Shown one piece after another: positions 1-9,890 of a DNA stretch of 49,830 nt. The position numbers and the translations under genes are program-made. The DNA is from UBA7937 sp034419095 (GTDB lineage Bacteria > Chloroflexota > Anaerolineae > UBA7937), in contig DAOULQ010000196.1 of assembly GCA_034419095.1 (NCBI GenBank), positions 1 through 49,830 on the forward strand. Direction: 5' to 3'. Each line of letters starts with the position of its first letter. Positions within the stretch are counted from its first letter, which is position 1. The notes below the pieces were generated by a model that had not been told where the DNA came from, did not search any database, and worked only from the letters and a program-made list of their open reading frames with translations.

Positions 1-2
1 AT

Positions 3-1010
3 GAACGCGTGGCCTATCTGATTACCGATATCTTAAGCGATAATTTCGCTCGGATGAGCGCCTTTGGTGAGGGGAGTCCACTTCGCCTGACCCGCCCGGC
101 AGCGGTGAAGACGGGGACAAGCACTGATTGGCGTGATAATTGGACTATAGGTTATACGCCACAGCTCGTGGCTGGCGTGTGGGTGGGCAACGCAGACAAC
201 GAGCCGATGCATAACGTGAGCGGTATTACCGGCGCCGCTCCTATCTGGCACGATTTTATGGAGGAAGTACTGCGAGGTAAACCCGCAATAGATTTTGAGC
301 AGCCACCCGGTTTGATGCATCAGCAAATATGTGCCGATAGTGGCCTGCTCCCTTTGGTGATGAGATCGGGGGTAACCGCCTCCCCGGGAGCGGCTACTCC
401 AATATCCTGTCCAAGGGCCATCACCGAGCTCTTCATTGGAGGAACCGAGCCGAAGAACCACGATAACTGGCACGTTCGGGTGCGCATCGATCAGCGCAAT
501 GGGCTACTGGCAAGCGCAGCCTGCCCAGAACAGTGTGTCGTTGAGCGCGACTATACGCTCTATCCGCCGGAGGCGCAGGAATGGGCACGGAGCAAGGGGA
601 TTCCCCAGCCACCAGCAACCTATTCGCCACTTTGCCCACCGGAAAATGACCTAGTTGCGCTGCACAATTCAACCGCCGAGCCACTAAACAGGCTACCTTT
701 GCCGGATTCTTCAGCACAACCTGAAAGCTGCCTAATCTTGAGCAGCCCATATCAGGGTGCTGCCTATCGCATTGTAAAGGGTATGCCCCTGGAGCACCAG
801 AGAATCAAAGTGGCTTTATATGCCGCTTGTGACGCTCAATTGAAAACGGTGACGATGTTTGTCGATGGACAGCCCTTTGCAGAGCTGGCTATACCACCCT
901 TTGAGACGTTCTGGATGCTGTCGCCCGGCAGCCATTCTTTTTCGGCCATGGCACTCGATGCTTCGGGGAAGGAATTGGGTGGCAATGAGGTATCGATCAC
1001 GGTGTACTAG
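3..1010 (+). CDS. pbpC: Penicillin-binding protein 1C, C-terminal part (5' truncated by window)
   Basis: This is the transpeptidase end of a bifunctional peptidoglycan synthase. The reading frame is open from base 3, before the first possible start, so the gene begins outside the window. The KTG box reads VKTGTS near residue 35, followed by the usual WTIGYTP and GVWVGNADN segment of class A penicillin-binding proteins. The last ~100 residues resemble the beta-rich PBP1C C-terminal (BiPBP_C) domain. PBP1C proteins make and cross-link cell-wall glycan on the outer face of the membrane. The alpha-2-macroglobulin gene follows after 47 bases, a classic pbpC-yfhM pairing that supports the assignment. 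The missing 5' part should encode the membrane anchor and glycosyltransferase domain. Confidence 0.9.
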   Translation, partial: ERVAYLITDILSDNFARMSAFGEGSPLRLTRPAAVKTGTSTDWRDNWTIGYTPQLVAGVWVGNADNEPMHNVSGITGAAPIWHDFMEEVLRGKPAIDFEQPPGLMHQQICADSGLLPLVMRSGVTASPGAATPISCPRAITELFIGGTEPKNHDNWHVRVRIDQRNGLLASAACPEQCVVERDYTLYPPEAQEWARSKGIPQPPATYSPLCPPENDLVALHNSTAEPLNRLPLPDSSAQPESCLILSSPYQGAAYRIVKGMPLEHQRIKVALYAACDAQLKTVTMFVDGQPFAELAIPPFETFWMLSPGSHSFSAMALDASGKELGGNEVSITVY

Positions 1011-1057
1011 TTGACACATACCCCGGAGTCTGCTCTCTCAATTGAAGGAGGTGCACC

Positions 1058-4000
1058 ATGTTGCACAAACCTTTATTGATGATCATGATCTTCCTGCTAC
1101 TGCTCATGCCGAGCGTGGTGGCTTGTCATATCCTAAGGCCAGAACCACCTTGGCCCCCCTTGATACTGCGCACCACGCCGGAGAAGGGGGGAGAACTCGA
1201 TCTGACTCAACCCATCGAACTGGCCTTTGATCAGCCCATGGACAAGGCCTCGGTCGAGGCGGCATTCACGCTCGACCCCCCCTTGGAGGGAACTTTGTCT
1301 TGGGTGAACGATCAGGCGGTGCGCTTTGAGCCAACGCAGGCGTTTGAGAGAGGCAAACGATATACCGTGCGTCTGTCAGAGGTGGCCAAGAGCGCGAAAG
1401 GTCTCGCCTTGGCCCATCCTTTTGAGGCACGATTCAACATCGTGGGGTTCTTGGAGGTTGCGGTCACTCAGCCGGAAGATGGGGCAAGCGAAGTGGCATC
1501 CGATACCACCATTACCGTGCTCTTCAACCGTCCCGTGGTGCCGCTGAGCGCCATCGAAGAGCAGGCCTCTTTACCGCAACCGTTGACCTTTATGCCACCC
1601 GTGAGGGGCAAAGGGGAGTGGCTTAATACCAGCATCTATCGTTTCACGCCTGAGGGTGAAGGGTTTGCGCCCGCTACTACCTACAGGGCACGGATTGCAG
1701 CTGGTCTAACCGATCTCTCTGGCGCAATTATGGCGCAGGATTACGAATGGCGATTCACTACGGTGATGCCCGCGGTGGTGGCTAGCGATCCGGCAGCCAA
1801 TAGCATCTACGTGGACGTAACCCCCGAGATCGAGCTCTCATTCAACCAGCCGATGGATCATAAGAGCACCGAGGAAAAGTTCACCTTGATCCGTTTAGGC
1901 GACCCCACATTTATCCCCGGGGAATTCTCGTGGCGCAAAGGTGGGGTCGTTCCTCCACCGCCAGAAGGGGATGAGTATGCCCTATGGCAGTGGGAGGAGG
2001 CCGGGCCTCAGGAAGTCGGCGTAGAAGTGATGAGTTTCATCCCCTCAGAGCCGTTAGAGTTTGATACAGATTACAAGGTTACCCTTGATCCTGGCGCCTT
2101 GAGTGCGGCTGACAAAGGTGTTGGTACCACCGCTGAGTACAGTTTCATCTTTACGACCATCCTCTATCCAAAAGTAGTCACCACTTCTCCCGGGGATGGT
2201 GATAGCGGCGTTGATCCCTGGGTGAACCTGCAAATCAATTTTTCCAGTCCCATGAACCCGGAGAGCCTGAGGCTGGGGGAGACTTTCTTGATCAAACCGA
2301 CCTTTACCGCCACCCAGGTACACACCTATTGGTGGAATAGCAACACCCAGCTCGAGATCTCCTTTCCCACTGAGCCCTCCAGTGGATATGAGGTTACGTT
2401 GGGGACGGATCTGGAAGGGCGATACGGCCACAAACTGGGCGAGAGCACCGTAATTGAGTGGCATACCAGAGCCCATGATCCCCTGATTATGCTCCAGGCC
2501 CCCGATCGTATCGGCGTGTATAGCGCCTACGGCACCACGCAGTTGTACTTCACGGTGCGCAATCTCAGCCAAGTTGATTTCAGTTTGTACCGTCTTCCGG
2601 CAGAGGATTTTTACCGCCTGAACGGTGATGATTGGTGGGAATATTGGGATGGTTATACCCCGGACAACGCTAACCTGATGCGCCGCTGGAGTATCGAGAC
2701 TGCTCCACCGCTAAACGAGAATCAGATTTATCGCACCTCGCTTACTGAGGACAAGGAAGCGCTCGTGCCCGGTCTGTACTATCTGCAGGCTTCTGCGGGC
2801 TCAGAGGCCGTCTATGAGGAGACCGGAAGGCTGGTGAAGCCCCTCAGTCGCTTGATGCTGGTTGTTTCCAGGAACAACCTGACCCTGAAGCATAGCAACA
2901 GCCAGGCACTGATTTGGGCAACCAACATGGAGACGGGCAAGTCCCTGGCAGGCCTACCGGTGAGGGTGACAGATGGCAAGGGCCAGATCCTGTTCACGGG
3001 GAAGACTGGCGCTGACGGGGTGCTAGAAGGCAACTTCTCGGAAGAGATAGATATGTACGACTCGCTCTTCGCATTTATCGGCGATCCCGATGCTCCGGCC
3101 GAGAACTTTGCAGCGGCTTCAAACCGGTGGTATAGCGGCATCGAGCGTTGGCAGTTTGACCTGCCGATTGAAGATTACTTCCAGCCATATACCAGTTTCT
3201 TTTTCACCGATCGAGCCATTTATCGTCCCGGCCAAGAGGTCAACTTCAAGGGGATCATTCGCCTGGACGATGATGCTCACTACAGTCTGCCAGGCAGTGA
3301 CGATAAGGTGCACGTTGCCATCTACGACTCAGAGGACAAAGAAGTCTACAACAACGCTTTAAGCCTGAACGAATTCGGTGCTGTTTATGACACCTTCGGC
3401 CTGGGTGAGGAGGCCGCGCTGGGGAACTACTACATTCAGGTGGCTTACCGAGGAACAGGGATACCGGGGGTTGATTTCATGGTCGCAGAGTATCGCAAAC
3501 CGGAATTTGAGGTAAGCGTGGAGACCGATAAGCCGGAATATGTGCAGGGCGAGACCATCAAAGTCGCGACCCAGGCAACATATTTCTTCGGTGGCGCGGC
3601 GACGGATGCAGAGGTACACTGGAGCCTGCTGACGCAGGACTACGCCTTTGACTACGCTGGCCCGGGTTGGTACGACTTCACCGACTATGACTTCAGCCGT
3701 GCTCGCCCAGAGAGGTATTACTACGGGTACGGCGAGTTGATCGCCGAAGGGGATGGCAAAACTGATGCCCATGGGCGCTTCACTTTCACCCTTCCGGCGG
3801 AGATCGCCGAGCGCACCGCCAGCCAGATTTTTACCATCGAGGTCAGCGTCACCGATGTCAACAATCAAGAGGTAAGCAACCGCATGGATGTGATCGTCCA
3901 CAAGGGGTTGTTCTACATCGGTCTGAGACCCGAAAAGTATGTAAGTCAGGCTGGCAAATCGGCAGAGGTGGAGATCATCACGGTGGACTGGGAGAGCGAA

Positions 4001-7000
4001 CCGCACCCCAACCAAAGGCTAACGGTTGTGTTCAACGAGCACAATTGGTATAGCGTACAGGTGGAGGCCGAGGACGGTAGTTTCTATTGGGAGAGCCAAG
4101 TTGAGGATACCCCGGTATTCACCACCACGGTGACCACCGATGATGGGGGAAAGGCGACTGTTGGTTTCGTCCCCGAGAAGGGGGGCATCTACAAGGTTGT
4201 CGCCTACGGGCTAGATCGGCAGGGGAACGAGGTGCGCAGTTCCACCTATATGTGGGTCAGCAGCGAAGAATATGTTGGTTGGCGTCAGGAAAACCACGAC
4301 CGCATCGATCTGGTGACCGATAAGAGGCGGTATGAGGTGGGGGATGTGGCCACCATCCTGATCCCGCATCCGTATTCGGGCACCGTAGAAGCGCTCATCA
4401 CCCAGGAGCGTGGTCATATCTACGACTATGAGGTAAAGACGCTGCTCTCGAATTCAGAGCAGATCGAAATCCCCATTACTGAAGAGATGATCCCCAACAT
4501 CTTCGTCTCGGTGGTGGTGATGAAAGGTGCTGATCCCGAAACGGGGGAACCGGCCAGTGTAAAGATGGGATATGCCCAGTTGTCAATCGATCCAGCGGAG
4601 AAGCAACTGCAGATCACCCTGACCCCCGATAGGGAGGGAACATATGAACCGGGCGAAACTGTGACCTACAATATCCGCACGACCAAGGTCGATGGCCAGC
4701 CGGTTGAAGCAGAGCTGGCGCTGAACCTGGTAGATCTCTCAGTGCTAACCCTAGCGGAGCAGCGGGGCTCGTTGCTCGAGCAGTTCTGGCGTGAGCGCGG
4801 CTTGGGTGTCAACACGGCGGCCAATCTGACACTCTCGGTTGATCGCATCAACCGTCTCATCGAGGCTGGAGAAAAGGGGGGTGCTGGCGGACCCGGCGAG
4901 GAGTTTGGTGTGGTGCGCCGGCGTTTCCCAGACACCGCTTATTGGAATCCGGCTGTGGTAACCGACGAGAATGGAAATGCCCAGGTGACTGTGGAACTGC
5001 CGGATACCCTCACTACCTGGCGCCTCGGTGCGCGCGGGGTCACCAAAGATACGGTCGTGGGTGAGTCGAAGGTGGACATTGTAAGCACCAAGGATCTGCT
5101 CGTGCGTCCTGTCGCTCCGCGCTTCTTTGTAGTGGGCGATGAGGCGACGCTCTCCATGGTGGTCCACAACAATACCGATCAGGCTGTATCCGCAGAGGTT
5201 TCATTTGAAGCCGATGGCATCACCATCAAAGACAGCGCGCGCCGGAACGTGACTATCCCCGCCGGAGACAAGGTTAAGGTTAACTATGCGGTGACCGTCG
5301 TCGATGAGCCAGTTGCCAAACTGCGCTTCGGAGCGCGGGCGGGAGAACTGGCGGATGCCATCGAGATCGTGTTGCCTATCTATCACTACAGCACGCCCGA
5401 GACGGTCGCCACCGCGGGTACCCTGGAAGAAGATGGTCTACGTCAGGAAGGGGTTGCCTTACCCCTGCGCTTCGATCCCACACAGGGAGAGCTTACCGTC
5501 CAGATCGATCCATCCCTCGCTGCCGGAGTGCGTGAAGGGCTCACTTTCCTCGAGCATTTCCCCTATGAGTGTACCGAGCAGACGATAAGCAGCTTCCTTC
5601 CGAATATCGTTACCTATCACGCCTATCAGGCGCTGGGGTTGGATCGCCCCGATCTAGCAGAGAAACTGCCAGACCTAGTGAGCATGGGCTTACAGAGACT
5701 TTACGCTCAACAGCATTACGATGGCGGCTGGGGCTGGTGGCTGGCCGATGAAAGCGACCCCTACATGACCGCTTACGCGCTGCTGGGTTTGATTGAAGCA
5801 CAGCGTGCCGGCTTTCCGGTGGAGCAGACAGTTATTAGTCCGGCGATTGACTTCTTGAGGAGCAGTCTGAGGCAACCGCGCGATTTAGAAGAGCCCTGGC
5901 AAGCGAACCGCCAGGCGTTCATCCTCTACGTGCTGGCGGAGGCGGGCGTAGGCGACCTGGGCAGGACGGTAGTGTTGTTTGACAACCGCCAACAACTGGA
6001 CTACTTCGGTCGCGCCTATCTGGCGATGGCGCTGAGTATTATAGAGCCAGATGAGAGCACTCGAGTGCGAACACTCTTGTCTGAGCTCACCAGCGGAGCA
6101 ATCGTCAGCGCAACCGGCGCCCATTGGGAAGAGCAGCAAGTTGACTACTATTCTATGAACACAGATACGCGCTCCACAGCCATCATCCTTGCCGCGCTTG
6201 CCCGGCTTGATCCCGAGAACCCGCTGGCAGCCAATGCTGTGCGCTGGCTGATGAGCAGCCGCCAAGAGGGGTACTGGGAAACAACACAAGAGAACGCCTG
6301 GGCGATTATCGCCCTCACTGACTGGATGGTACATACCGGTGAACTGGAAGGTGCGTATAGGTATGAGGTCGGTTTGAACGGTGAGTTGATCGGAGAAGGG
6401 GAGGTCAGCGCACAGACGGTGGACGAATCGAGGCGCCTGCAGGTAGCCGTGCGCGATCTCTTGGCGGACGAAGTCAATCGCCTGCTGCTCCAACGGCTGC
6501 CACCAAAGGGGGAGGAAAGCGGGACAGGGCGATTGTACTATAGTCTCTATCTGCATACCTACAAGCCCGTCAACGAAGTAACTGCCTTGAGCCGGGGGAT
6601 CATCGTGAGCCGACAGTATTCTCTGGTGGAGGACAAGCGCGAAATGGCCGTCAGCCAGGCACGGGTGGGCGATACCATTCGGGTGAAATTGACGATCATC
6701 GCTCCCCAAGATTTACACTACGTGGTGGTCGAAGATCCGATCCCCGCAGGGACCGAAGGCGTGGATCAAAGCCTGAAGATCACGAGCGTCGTCGGGCAGG
6801 CGCCGGAATTGATACGCACCGATCGCAGGGCTCCCTGGGACGGCTACGGGTGGTGGTGGTTCAGCCAGAGCGAGTTACACGACGAAAAAGCGACGTTGTT
6901 TGCCACCTATCTGCCGAAGGGGACGTATGAATATACCTACCTGATTCGCGCCAGCCTGCCCGGCGAATATCGAGTGATTCCGACGAATGCTTATGAGATG

Positions 7001-7060
7001 TACTTCCCGGAGGTCTCTGGGCGTAGTGATGGCGCACTGTTTAAGATCGCGGATGAGTAA
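1058..7060 (+). CDS. Alpha-2-macroglobulin family lipoprotein with thioester
   Basis: A 2000-residue bacterial alpha-2-macroglobulin, thought to trap proteases that attack the periplasm or cell surface. The N-terminus is a lipoprotein signal: a Leu/Met-rich hydrophobic run followed by SVVAC, with Cys23 as the likely lipidated residue. Several Ig-like (Big_5-type) and MG-type domains occupy the first half. The thioester motif CTEQ lies at about residue 1505 (base 5570), so the reactive bond can form. The segment after it is the helical thioester domain, and the protein ends with a receptor-like beta domain. A strong ribosome site AAGGAGG (1045-1051) sits 6 bases before the ATG. It is longer than E. 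coli YfhM (about 1650 aa) because of extra N-terminal domains. It probably works with PBP1C upstream in cell-envelope repair and defence. Confidence 0.92.
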   Translation: MLHKPLLMIMIFLLLLMPSVVACHILRPEPPWPPLILRTTPEKGGELDLTQPIELAFDQPMDKASVEAAFTLDPPLEGTLSWVNDQAVRFEPTQAFERGKRYTVRLSEVAKSAKGLALAHPFEARFNIVGFLEVAVTQPEDGASEVASDTTITVLFNRPVVPLSAIEEQASLPQPLTFMPPVRGKGEWLNTSIYRFTPEGEGFAPATTYRARIAAGLTDLSGAIMAQDYEWRFTTVMPAVVASDPAANSIYVDVTPEIELSFNQPMDHKSTEEKFTLIRLGDPTFIPGEFSWRKGGVVPPPPEGDEYALWQWEEAGPQEVGVEVMSFIPSEPLEFDTDYKVTLDPGALSAADKGVGTTAEYSFIFTTILYPKVVTTSPGDGDSGVDPWVNLQINFSSPMNPESLRLGETFLIKPTFTATQVHTYWWNSNTQLEISFPTEPSSGYEVTLGTDLEGRYGHKLGESTVIEWHTRAHDPLIMLQAPDRIGVYSAYGTTQLYFTVRNLSQVDFSLYRLPAEDFYRLNGDDWWEYWDGYTPDNANLMRRWSIETAPPLNENQIYRTSLTEDKEALVPGLYYLQASAGSEAVYEETGRLVKPLSRLMLVVSRNNLTLKHSNSQALIWATNMETGKSLAGLPVRVTDGKGQILFTGKTGADGVLEGNFSEEIDMYDSLFAFIGDPDAPAENFAAASNRWYSGIERWQFDLPIEDYFQPYTSFFFTDRAIYRPGQEVNFKGIIRLDDDAHYSLPGSDDKVHVAIYDSEDKEVYNNALSLNEFGAVYDTFGLGEEAALGNYYIQVAYRGTGIPGVDFMVAEYRKPEFEVSVETDKPEYVQGETIKVATQATYFFGGAATDAEVHWSLLTQDYAFDYAGPGWYDFTDYDFSRARPERYYYGYGELIAEGDGKTDAHGRFTFTLPAEIAERTASQIFTIEVSVTDVNNQEVSNRMDVIVHKGLFYIGLRPEKYVSQAGKSAEVEIITVDWESEPHPNQRLTVVFNEHNWYSVQVEAEDGSFYWESQVEDTPVFTTTVTTDDGGKATVGFVPEKGGIYKVVAYGLDRQGNEVRSSTYMWVSSEEYVGWRQENHDRIDLVTDKRRYEVGDVATILIPHPYSGTVEALITQERGHIYDYEVKTLLSNSEQIEIPITEEMIPNIFVSVVVMKGADPETGEPASVKMGYAQLSIDPAEKQLQITLTPDREGTYEPGETVTYNIRTTKVDGQPVEAELALNLVDLSVLTLAEQRGSLLEQFWRERGLGVNTAANLTLSVDRINRLIEAGEKGGAGGPGEEFGVVRRRFPDTAYWNPAVVTDENGNAQVTVELPDTLTTWRLGARGVTKDTVVGESKVDIVSTKDLLVRPVAPRFFVVGDEATLSMVVHNNTDQAVSAEVSFEADGITIKDSARRNVTIPAGDKVKVNYAVTVVDEPVAKLRFGARAGELADAIEIVLPIYHYSTPETVATAGTLEEDGLRQEGVALPLRFDPTQGELTVQIDPSLAAGVREGLTFLEHFPYECTEQTISSFLPNIVTYHAYQALGLDRPDLAEKLPDLVSMGLQRLYAQQHYDGGWGWWLADESDPYMTAYALLGLIEAQRAGFPVEQTVISPAIDFLRSSLRQPRDLEEPWQANRQAFILYVLAEAGVGDLGRTVVLFDNRQQLDYFGRAYLAMALSIIEPDESTRVRTLLSELTSGAIVSATGAHWEEQQVDYYSMNTDTRSTAIILAALARLDPENPLAANAVRWLMSSRQEGYWETTQENAWAIIALTDWMVHTGELEGAYRYEVGLNGELIGEGEVSAQTVDESRRLQVAVRDLLADEVNRLLLQRLPPKGEESGTGRLYYSLYLHTYKPVNEVTALSRGIIVSRQYSLVEDKREMAVSQARVGDTIRVKLTIIAPQDLHYVVVEDPIPAGTEGVDQSLKITSVVGQAPELIRTDRRAPWDGYGWWWFSQSELHDEKATLFATYLPKGTYEYTYLIRASLPGEYRVIPTNAYEMYFPEVSGRSDGALFKIADE

Positions 7061-7373
7061 GGCTTTGCGGGGGCTCCTGAATAGGAGATAGGTTGTGGTC
7101 GCGGAGTTTTGGCTGACGACCTGGCCTCCCCGACGCGATGACTCGATGAGGTGGCCACTCAGGGGACACGGCGGGGTGGGGATGCTCCGTTCCCTTCACG
7201 GTGGAACGATTGCCAAGGTTGTCCCAGCACAATATCACAGCGCACCACTGAACGTGCGCGGGTTCTAATCGCTCTCGGGGGGTTCCGAACAAAGGTGCGC
7301 ACTCTGGAGTTGGACTTCGCCTAGCCTAGAAGCCCACTTCTCTGCAAGGGTTTCTCTTTGCGCGGGCCACGAG

Positions 7374-7401
7374 GCCCCTTCCATCCCGACTCAGAAGGGG
7401 C
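7374..7401 (+). terminator. Probable rho-independent terminator after the A2M gene
   Basis: GCCCCTTC (7374-7381) pairs perfectly with GAAGGGGC (7394-7401) around a 12-base loop, followed by the T-rich run TGTCTTCTTCT. It lies between the A2M stop and the comM promoter, so it would end the pbpC-A2M transcript. The T-tract is interrupted, so strength is uncertain. Confidence 0.6.
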
Positions 7402-7414
7402 TGTCTTCTTCTGA

Positions 7415-7443
7415 TTGCGGCCCCCACCGCTTTATGCTACACT
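7415..7443 (+). promoter_or_regulatory. Promoter of truncated comM
   Basis: TTGCGG (7415-7420), 17-base spacer, TACACT (7438-7443). The start would fall at about 7450, only a few bases before the comM ATG at 7454, so the message may be nearly leaderless. After insertion this promoter reads into the 3' end of the recombinase gene as antisense. Confidence 0.5.
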
Positions 7444-7453
7444 TGGCTCTGAC

Positions 7454-7594
7454 ATGCTAGCCAAGGTAATGAGTTGTGCCGTGGTGGGGCTAGAGGGGGC
7501 TATCATTCAGGTGGAGGTGGACATTTCCCCTGGGCTTCCTGCTTTTACGATCGTTGGAGTGCAATTGACGGTTCTTCAGACACACGGGGTATGA
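7454..7594 (+). pseudogene. comM: comM/yifB (Mg-chelatase-like ATPase), 5' fragment cut by integration
   Basis: The first 35 codons match the invariant N-terminus of the ComM/YifB AAA+ family: MLAKV at the start, then VVGLEG, VEVDISPGLPAF and TIVG. Homology stops abruptly after the Gly codon at 7556-7558. In the family TIVG is followed by LPD, but here the frame continues for 11 unrelated codons and stops at 7592-7594. ComM is a hexameric helicase that helps branch migration during natural transformation. The remaining ~470 codons are nowhere in the window. The break coincides with the end of an oppositely oriented serine recombinase gene, so the gene was split by site-specific integration rather than random decay. 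Confidence 0.85.
7541..7575. other. Putative attachment junction (attL) of the integrated element
   Basis: comM homology ends at about 7558 and element DNA begins at about 7559. The recombinase gene ends at 7545, so its last few codons and stop lie within host comM sequence and the crossover point is inside both reading frames. A serine recombinase gene abutting one att site is the usual layout of phage- and ICE-type integrases. The exact core dinucleotide cannot be fixed without the matching right junction or an empty site. Confidence 0.7.
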
Positions 7595-9119
7595 CGCCAG
7601 AGATCGAGACTTCGCCATCTCTGACTGTGACCATCAATTCCAAAGCGTCGAGCACCAACCGCTTGTCCTCGTAGGTGAGATTCTCGATATTCTGTGACGC
7701 CCAGTAGCAAAACCTCTCTATCTGTTCCTTCTGGCTCTCGGTGATTCTCTGTGACTCTAGTCGCTTGTCTAGGCGGGCTTTCTCCTCTTCCCAGGCTGCC
7801 CTTTCCTTGGCTATATCGGCCATTTCCGTGTCCAGGAGCGCTTTGTCGTATTCGCCGTAGCGGTAGAGCTTGAGCACCCTTTGCTCTTCCCTGCGGAGAC
7901 GTGCGAGGCGATCTGCAACTGTTTCTAGCTCGACTTGGATTGATCTCAAGCCGTCCTTCTCAGCCCTCGCCTCAAGCTCAGTCATGATGACCCTCGGATC
8001 TAGTAGGGCACGCTTGACCTCGCTCCAAACAAGTGCCTCTATGTTGTCGACATTGACTAAGGGCGCATCGCATGGATGATCTGGGGCGTAGATACGCGAT
8101 CTTCTCCGGCAACGATAGTATCGGTAGTCGGGATTGCGAGGGACTGAATACATCCTGGAACCGCACTTGCCGCAGCGAACATGCCCAGCCAATAGATATT
8201 GGCGCTTGCGGTTACGAGAGGAGTTGTCGGCGTTCTTTTTGAGTTGCCTCTGCGCGGCATGAAAGAGTTCCTCGGAGATGATGGCTGGCGTAACTCCTGG
8301 GAGGTCAATCCATTCTTCGCAGGGTCTCGCTTCTCGATGGGTCTTCTTCTGTGGACCTCTTTGGAAGGCGTGCTTTACATGGGTCTGCGGTTCGACGGAT
8401 CTCATTCTGAAGGCATAGGTCTTGCCAGTGTAATCTATTCTTCTCAAGAGCCGACTAGTCGTACTGGTGCTCCATTTGCGACCCCCCTTGGGTGCGGGAA
8501 TGCCCATGTCCATAAGGCGCAGGCAGATCGAGCCTAGCGGCAACTGCTCCTGCACGCACCATCCGAAGATCATCCTGACGACATCGGCCTGCTCACGATT
8601 GATGGTCCGCGTTCCGGTCTCAGGATCATAGTCATAACCGTAAAGTCCTCCACCTCCTGTGGGCAACTTACCTTCTCTAGCTCGGCTTCTTTTCCCGCGC
8701 ATTGTGCGCTCTCTGATCTTCTCGGCTTCAATCTGAGCTGCAAAGCCCCGGACATACCGAAGCAATTGGCCCTCGGGCGAACTGTCCAGCGGCTCGGTCA
8801 CAAAAAGCAACTCTATGTGGTGTTTTTCGCACTCCTCAGCAATGATGGCCAGATGTATGGGATTTCTCGCTAGGCGATCCGTGGCATACGCTATCAGGGC
8901 ATCGAAATTCCGAGTTCTAGCGAGTTGTCTAACTTCTTCTAAAGCAGGGCGCTCCAAGGTTGTGCCTGACCAGACTTCACGGAAGATCAAATCCTGCGGT
9001 GCTTGGTACTCGTTTTGTTCAATGAAGGCGACCATCGCTTCAACCTGGCTATCCAGGCTCGTGCCCTCTTCCTCTTGGTTAGGCGTGCTAACCCTAGCAT
9101 ATAAGGCCGCTCTCTTCAT
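7545..9119 (-). CDS. Large serine recombinase (site-specific integrase)
   Basis: A 524-residue large serine recombinase that would catalyse integration and excision of the element. The resolvase domain begins at once: MKRAALYARVS, with catalytic Ser11. The recombinase domain follows, then a zinc ribbon at about residues 313-345 (CGKCGSRM and later HPCDAPLV), a coiled-coil segment and a short C-terminal tail. The ATG at 9119 is chosen because it places ARVS correctly; the open frame continues upstream to 9302 without family similarity. The final codons are encoded by the host comM sequence at the junction, so excision would alter the protein's last residues. All visible domains are intact. Transcription runs toward the junction. 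Confidence 0.93.
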   Translation of the reverse strand: MKRAALYARVSTPNQEEEGTSLDSQVEAMVAFIEQNEYQAPQDLIFREVWSGTTLERPALEEVRQLARTRNFDALIAYATDRLARNPIHLAIIAEECEKHHIELLFVTEPLDSSPEGQLLRYVRGFAAQIEAEKIRERTMRGKRSRAREGKLPTGGGGLYGYDYDPETGTRTINREQADVVRMIFGWCVQEQLPLGSICLRLMDMGIPAPKGGRKWSTSTTSRLLRRIDYTGKTYAFRMRSVEPQTHVKHAFQRGPQKKTHREARPCEEWIDLPGVTPAIISEELFHAAQRQLKKNADNSSRNRKRQYLLAGHVRCGKCGSRMYSVPRNPDYRYYRCRRRSRIYAPDHPCDAPLVNVDNIEALVWSEVKRALLDPRVIMTELEARAEKDGLRSIQVELETVADRLARLRREEQRVLKLYRYGEYDKALLDTEMADIAKERAAWEEEKARLDKRLESQRITESQKEQIERFCYWASQNIENLTYEDKRLVLDALELMVTVRDGEVSISGVIPRVSEEPSIALQRS

Positions 9120-9298
9120 ATCGACAACCCGCAGTTCATCGCTGCCCAAGCAAGAAGCCCCGCACCTGCTAGTTTGGCGTTGTGAGTCTGTCAGGGACCC
9201 AAGCGACCTCTTTGCAGATGCAGGGCTCTCTGCGCCAAAGAAAAAGATCGCTTGTGACGTCCCTGACATTATTATTATACCACATATGCCACAGACCG

Positions 9299-9577
9299 TC
9301 AACCTTCTGGGAGCGCATCGAAATCACGACACACCGCCCAACTGTCCGCAATGTCTACTTCCGTAACCGATTCCATGTCTACTATACCGGGCGGCCTCAG
9401 CAACAAGGAGAGGACCCTGCGGATCAAGGCGTCTCTATCGTTCCTTTCTTCCCATCTGACCTCAACTACGACCAGACCACGTGAACGATGCGTGCTAGAG
9501 GATGGTGAGATCGTTGGTTCATCCATATCCATAGGCTCGCTTCTGCTTCCCGGTCCATTCGCCACGTCAGAACGCAT
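9299..9577 (-). CDS. Small hypothetical protein upstream of the recombinase
   Basis: A 92-codon frame, not recognised. It is preceded by GAGAGG about five bases before the ATG, a plausible ribosome site, and lies in the same direction as the recombinase, 180 bases upstream of it. The protein is charged and has a VVVEVRWEERNDRDALIRRV stretch that could fold as an alpha/beta unit. No signal peptide or membrane segment is seen. Small directionality factors are often encoded near large serine integrases, but nothing in the sequence proves that role. It could also be a chance frame. Confidence 0.4.
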   Translation of the reverse strand: MRSDVANGPGSRSEPMDMDEPTISPSSSTHRSRGLVVVEVRWEERNDRDALIRRVLSLLLRPPGIVDMESVTEVDIADSWAVCRDFDALPEG

Positions 9578-9606
9578 CGATGCCTCTCACTCACACTGAG
9601 CAGCAG

Positions 9607-9890
9607 TCAATTCCCCAGCCGATACTTGTACCTCTTGTCAGCCTTCTTGCGCAGAATCACCTCCCGGACCCCATCCTTTCGGCTCAATACACCATCGTAC
9701 CCGCCAGTCAATTGCGGCTCCTCATCCTCTCAACAAGCCTCTTATCTACGCTGTAAAGCACAAGCGGCCCATACCGGTGATTGGAGGTTTTCCTGCACTC
9801 ACGACGAGGATCACCCCTTCTCTTCCTAGAGCTCTCCGAATGTCAGGTCTCGTCCTACTGCACCTGACCCTCCTGCTCGTCCTGCATCCG
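9607..9890 (-). pseudogene. Degenerate small ORF with frame breaks
   Basis: The last ~40 codons on the minus strand read like a real basic C-terminus (DGVREVILRKKADKRYKYR then a stop at 9607-9609), but no start precedes them in frame. A protein-like segment GPLVLYSVDKRLVERM lies just upstream in another frame, ending about 9722. This suggests a short gene broken by one or more small indels. The family is not recognised. Confidence 0.3.

Noticed and set aside
5885..6709. 274-codon minus-strand frame
   Set aside because: It is antisense to the alpha-2-macroglobulin gene and shows no family features.
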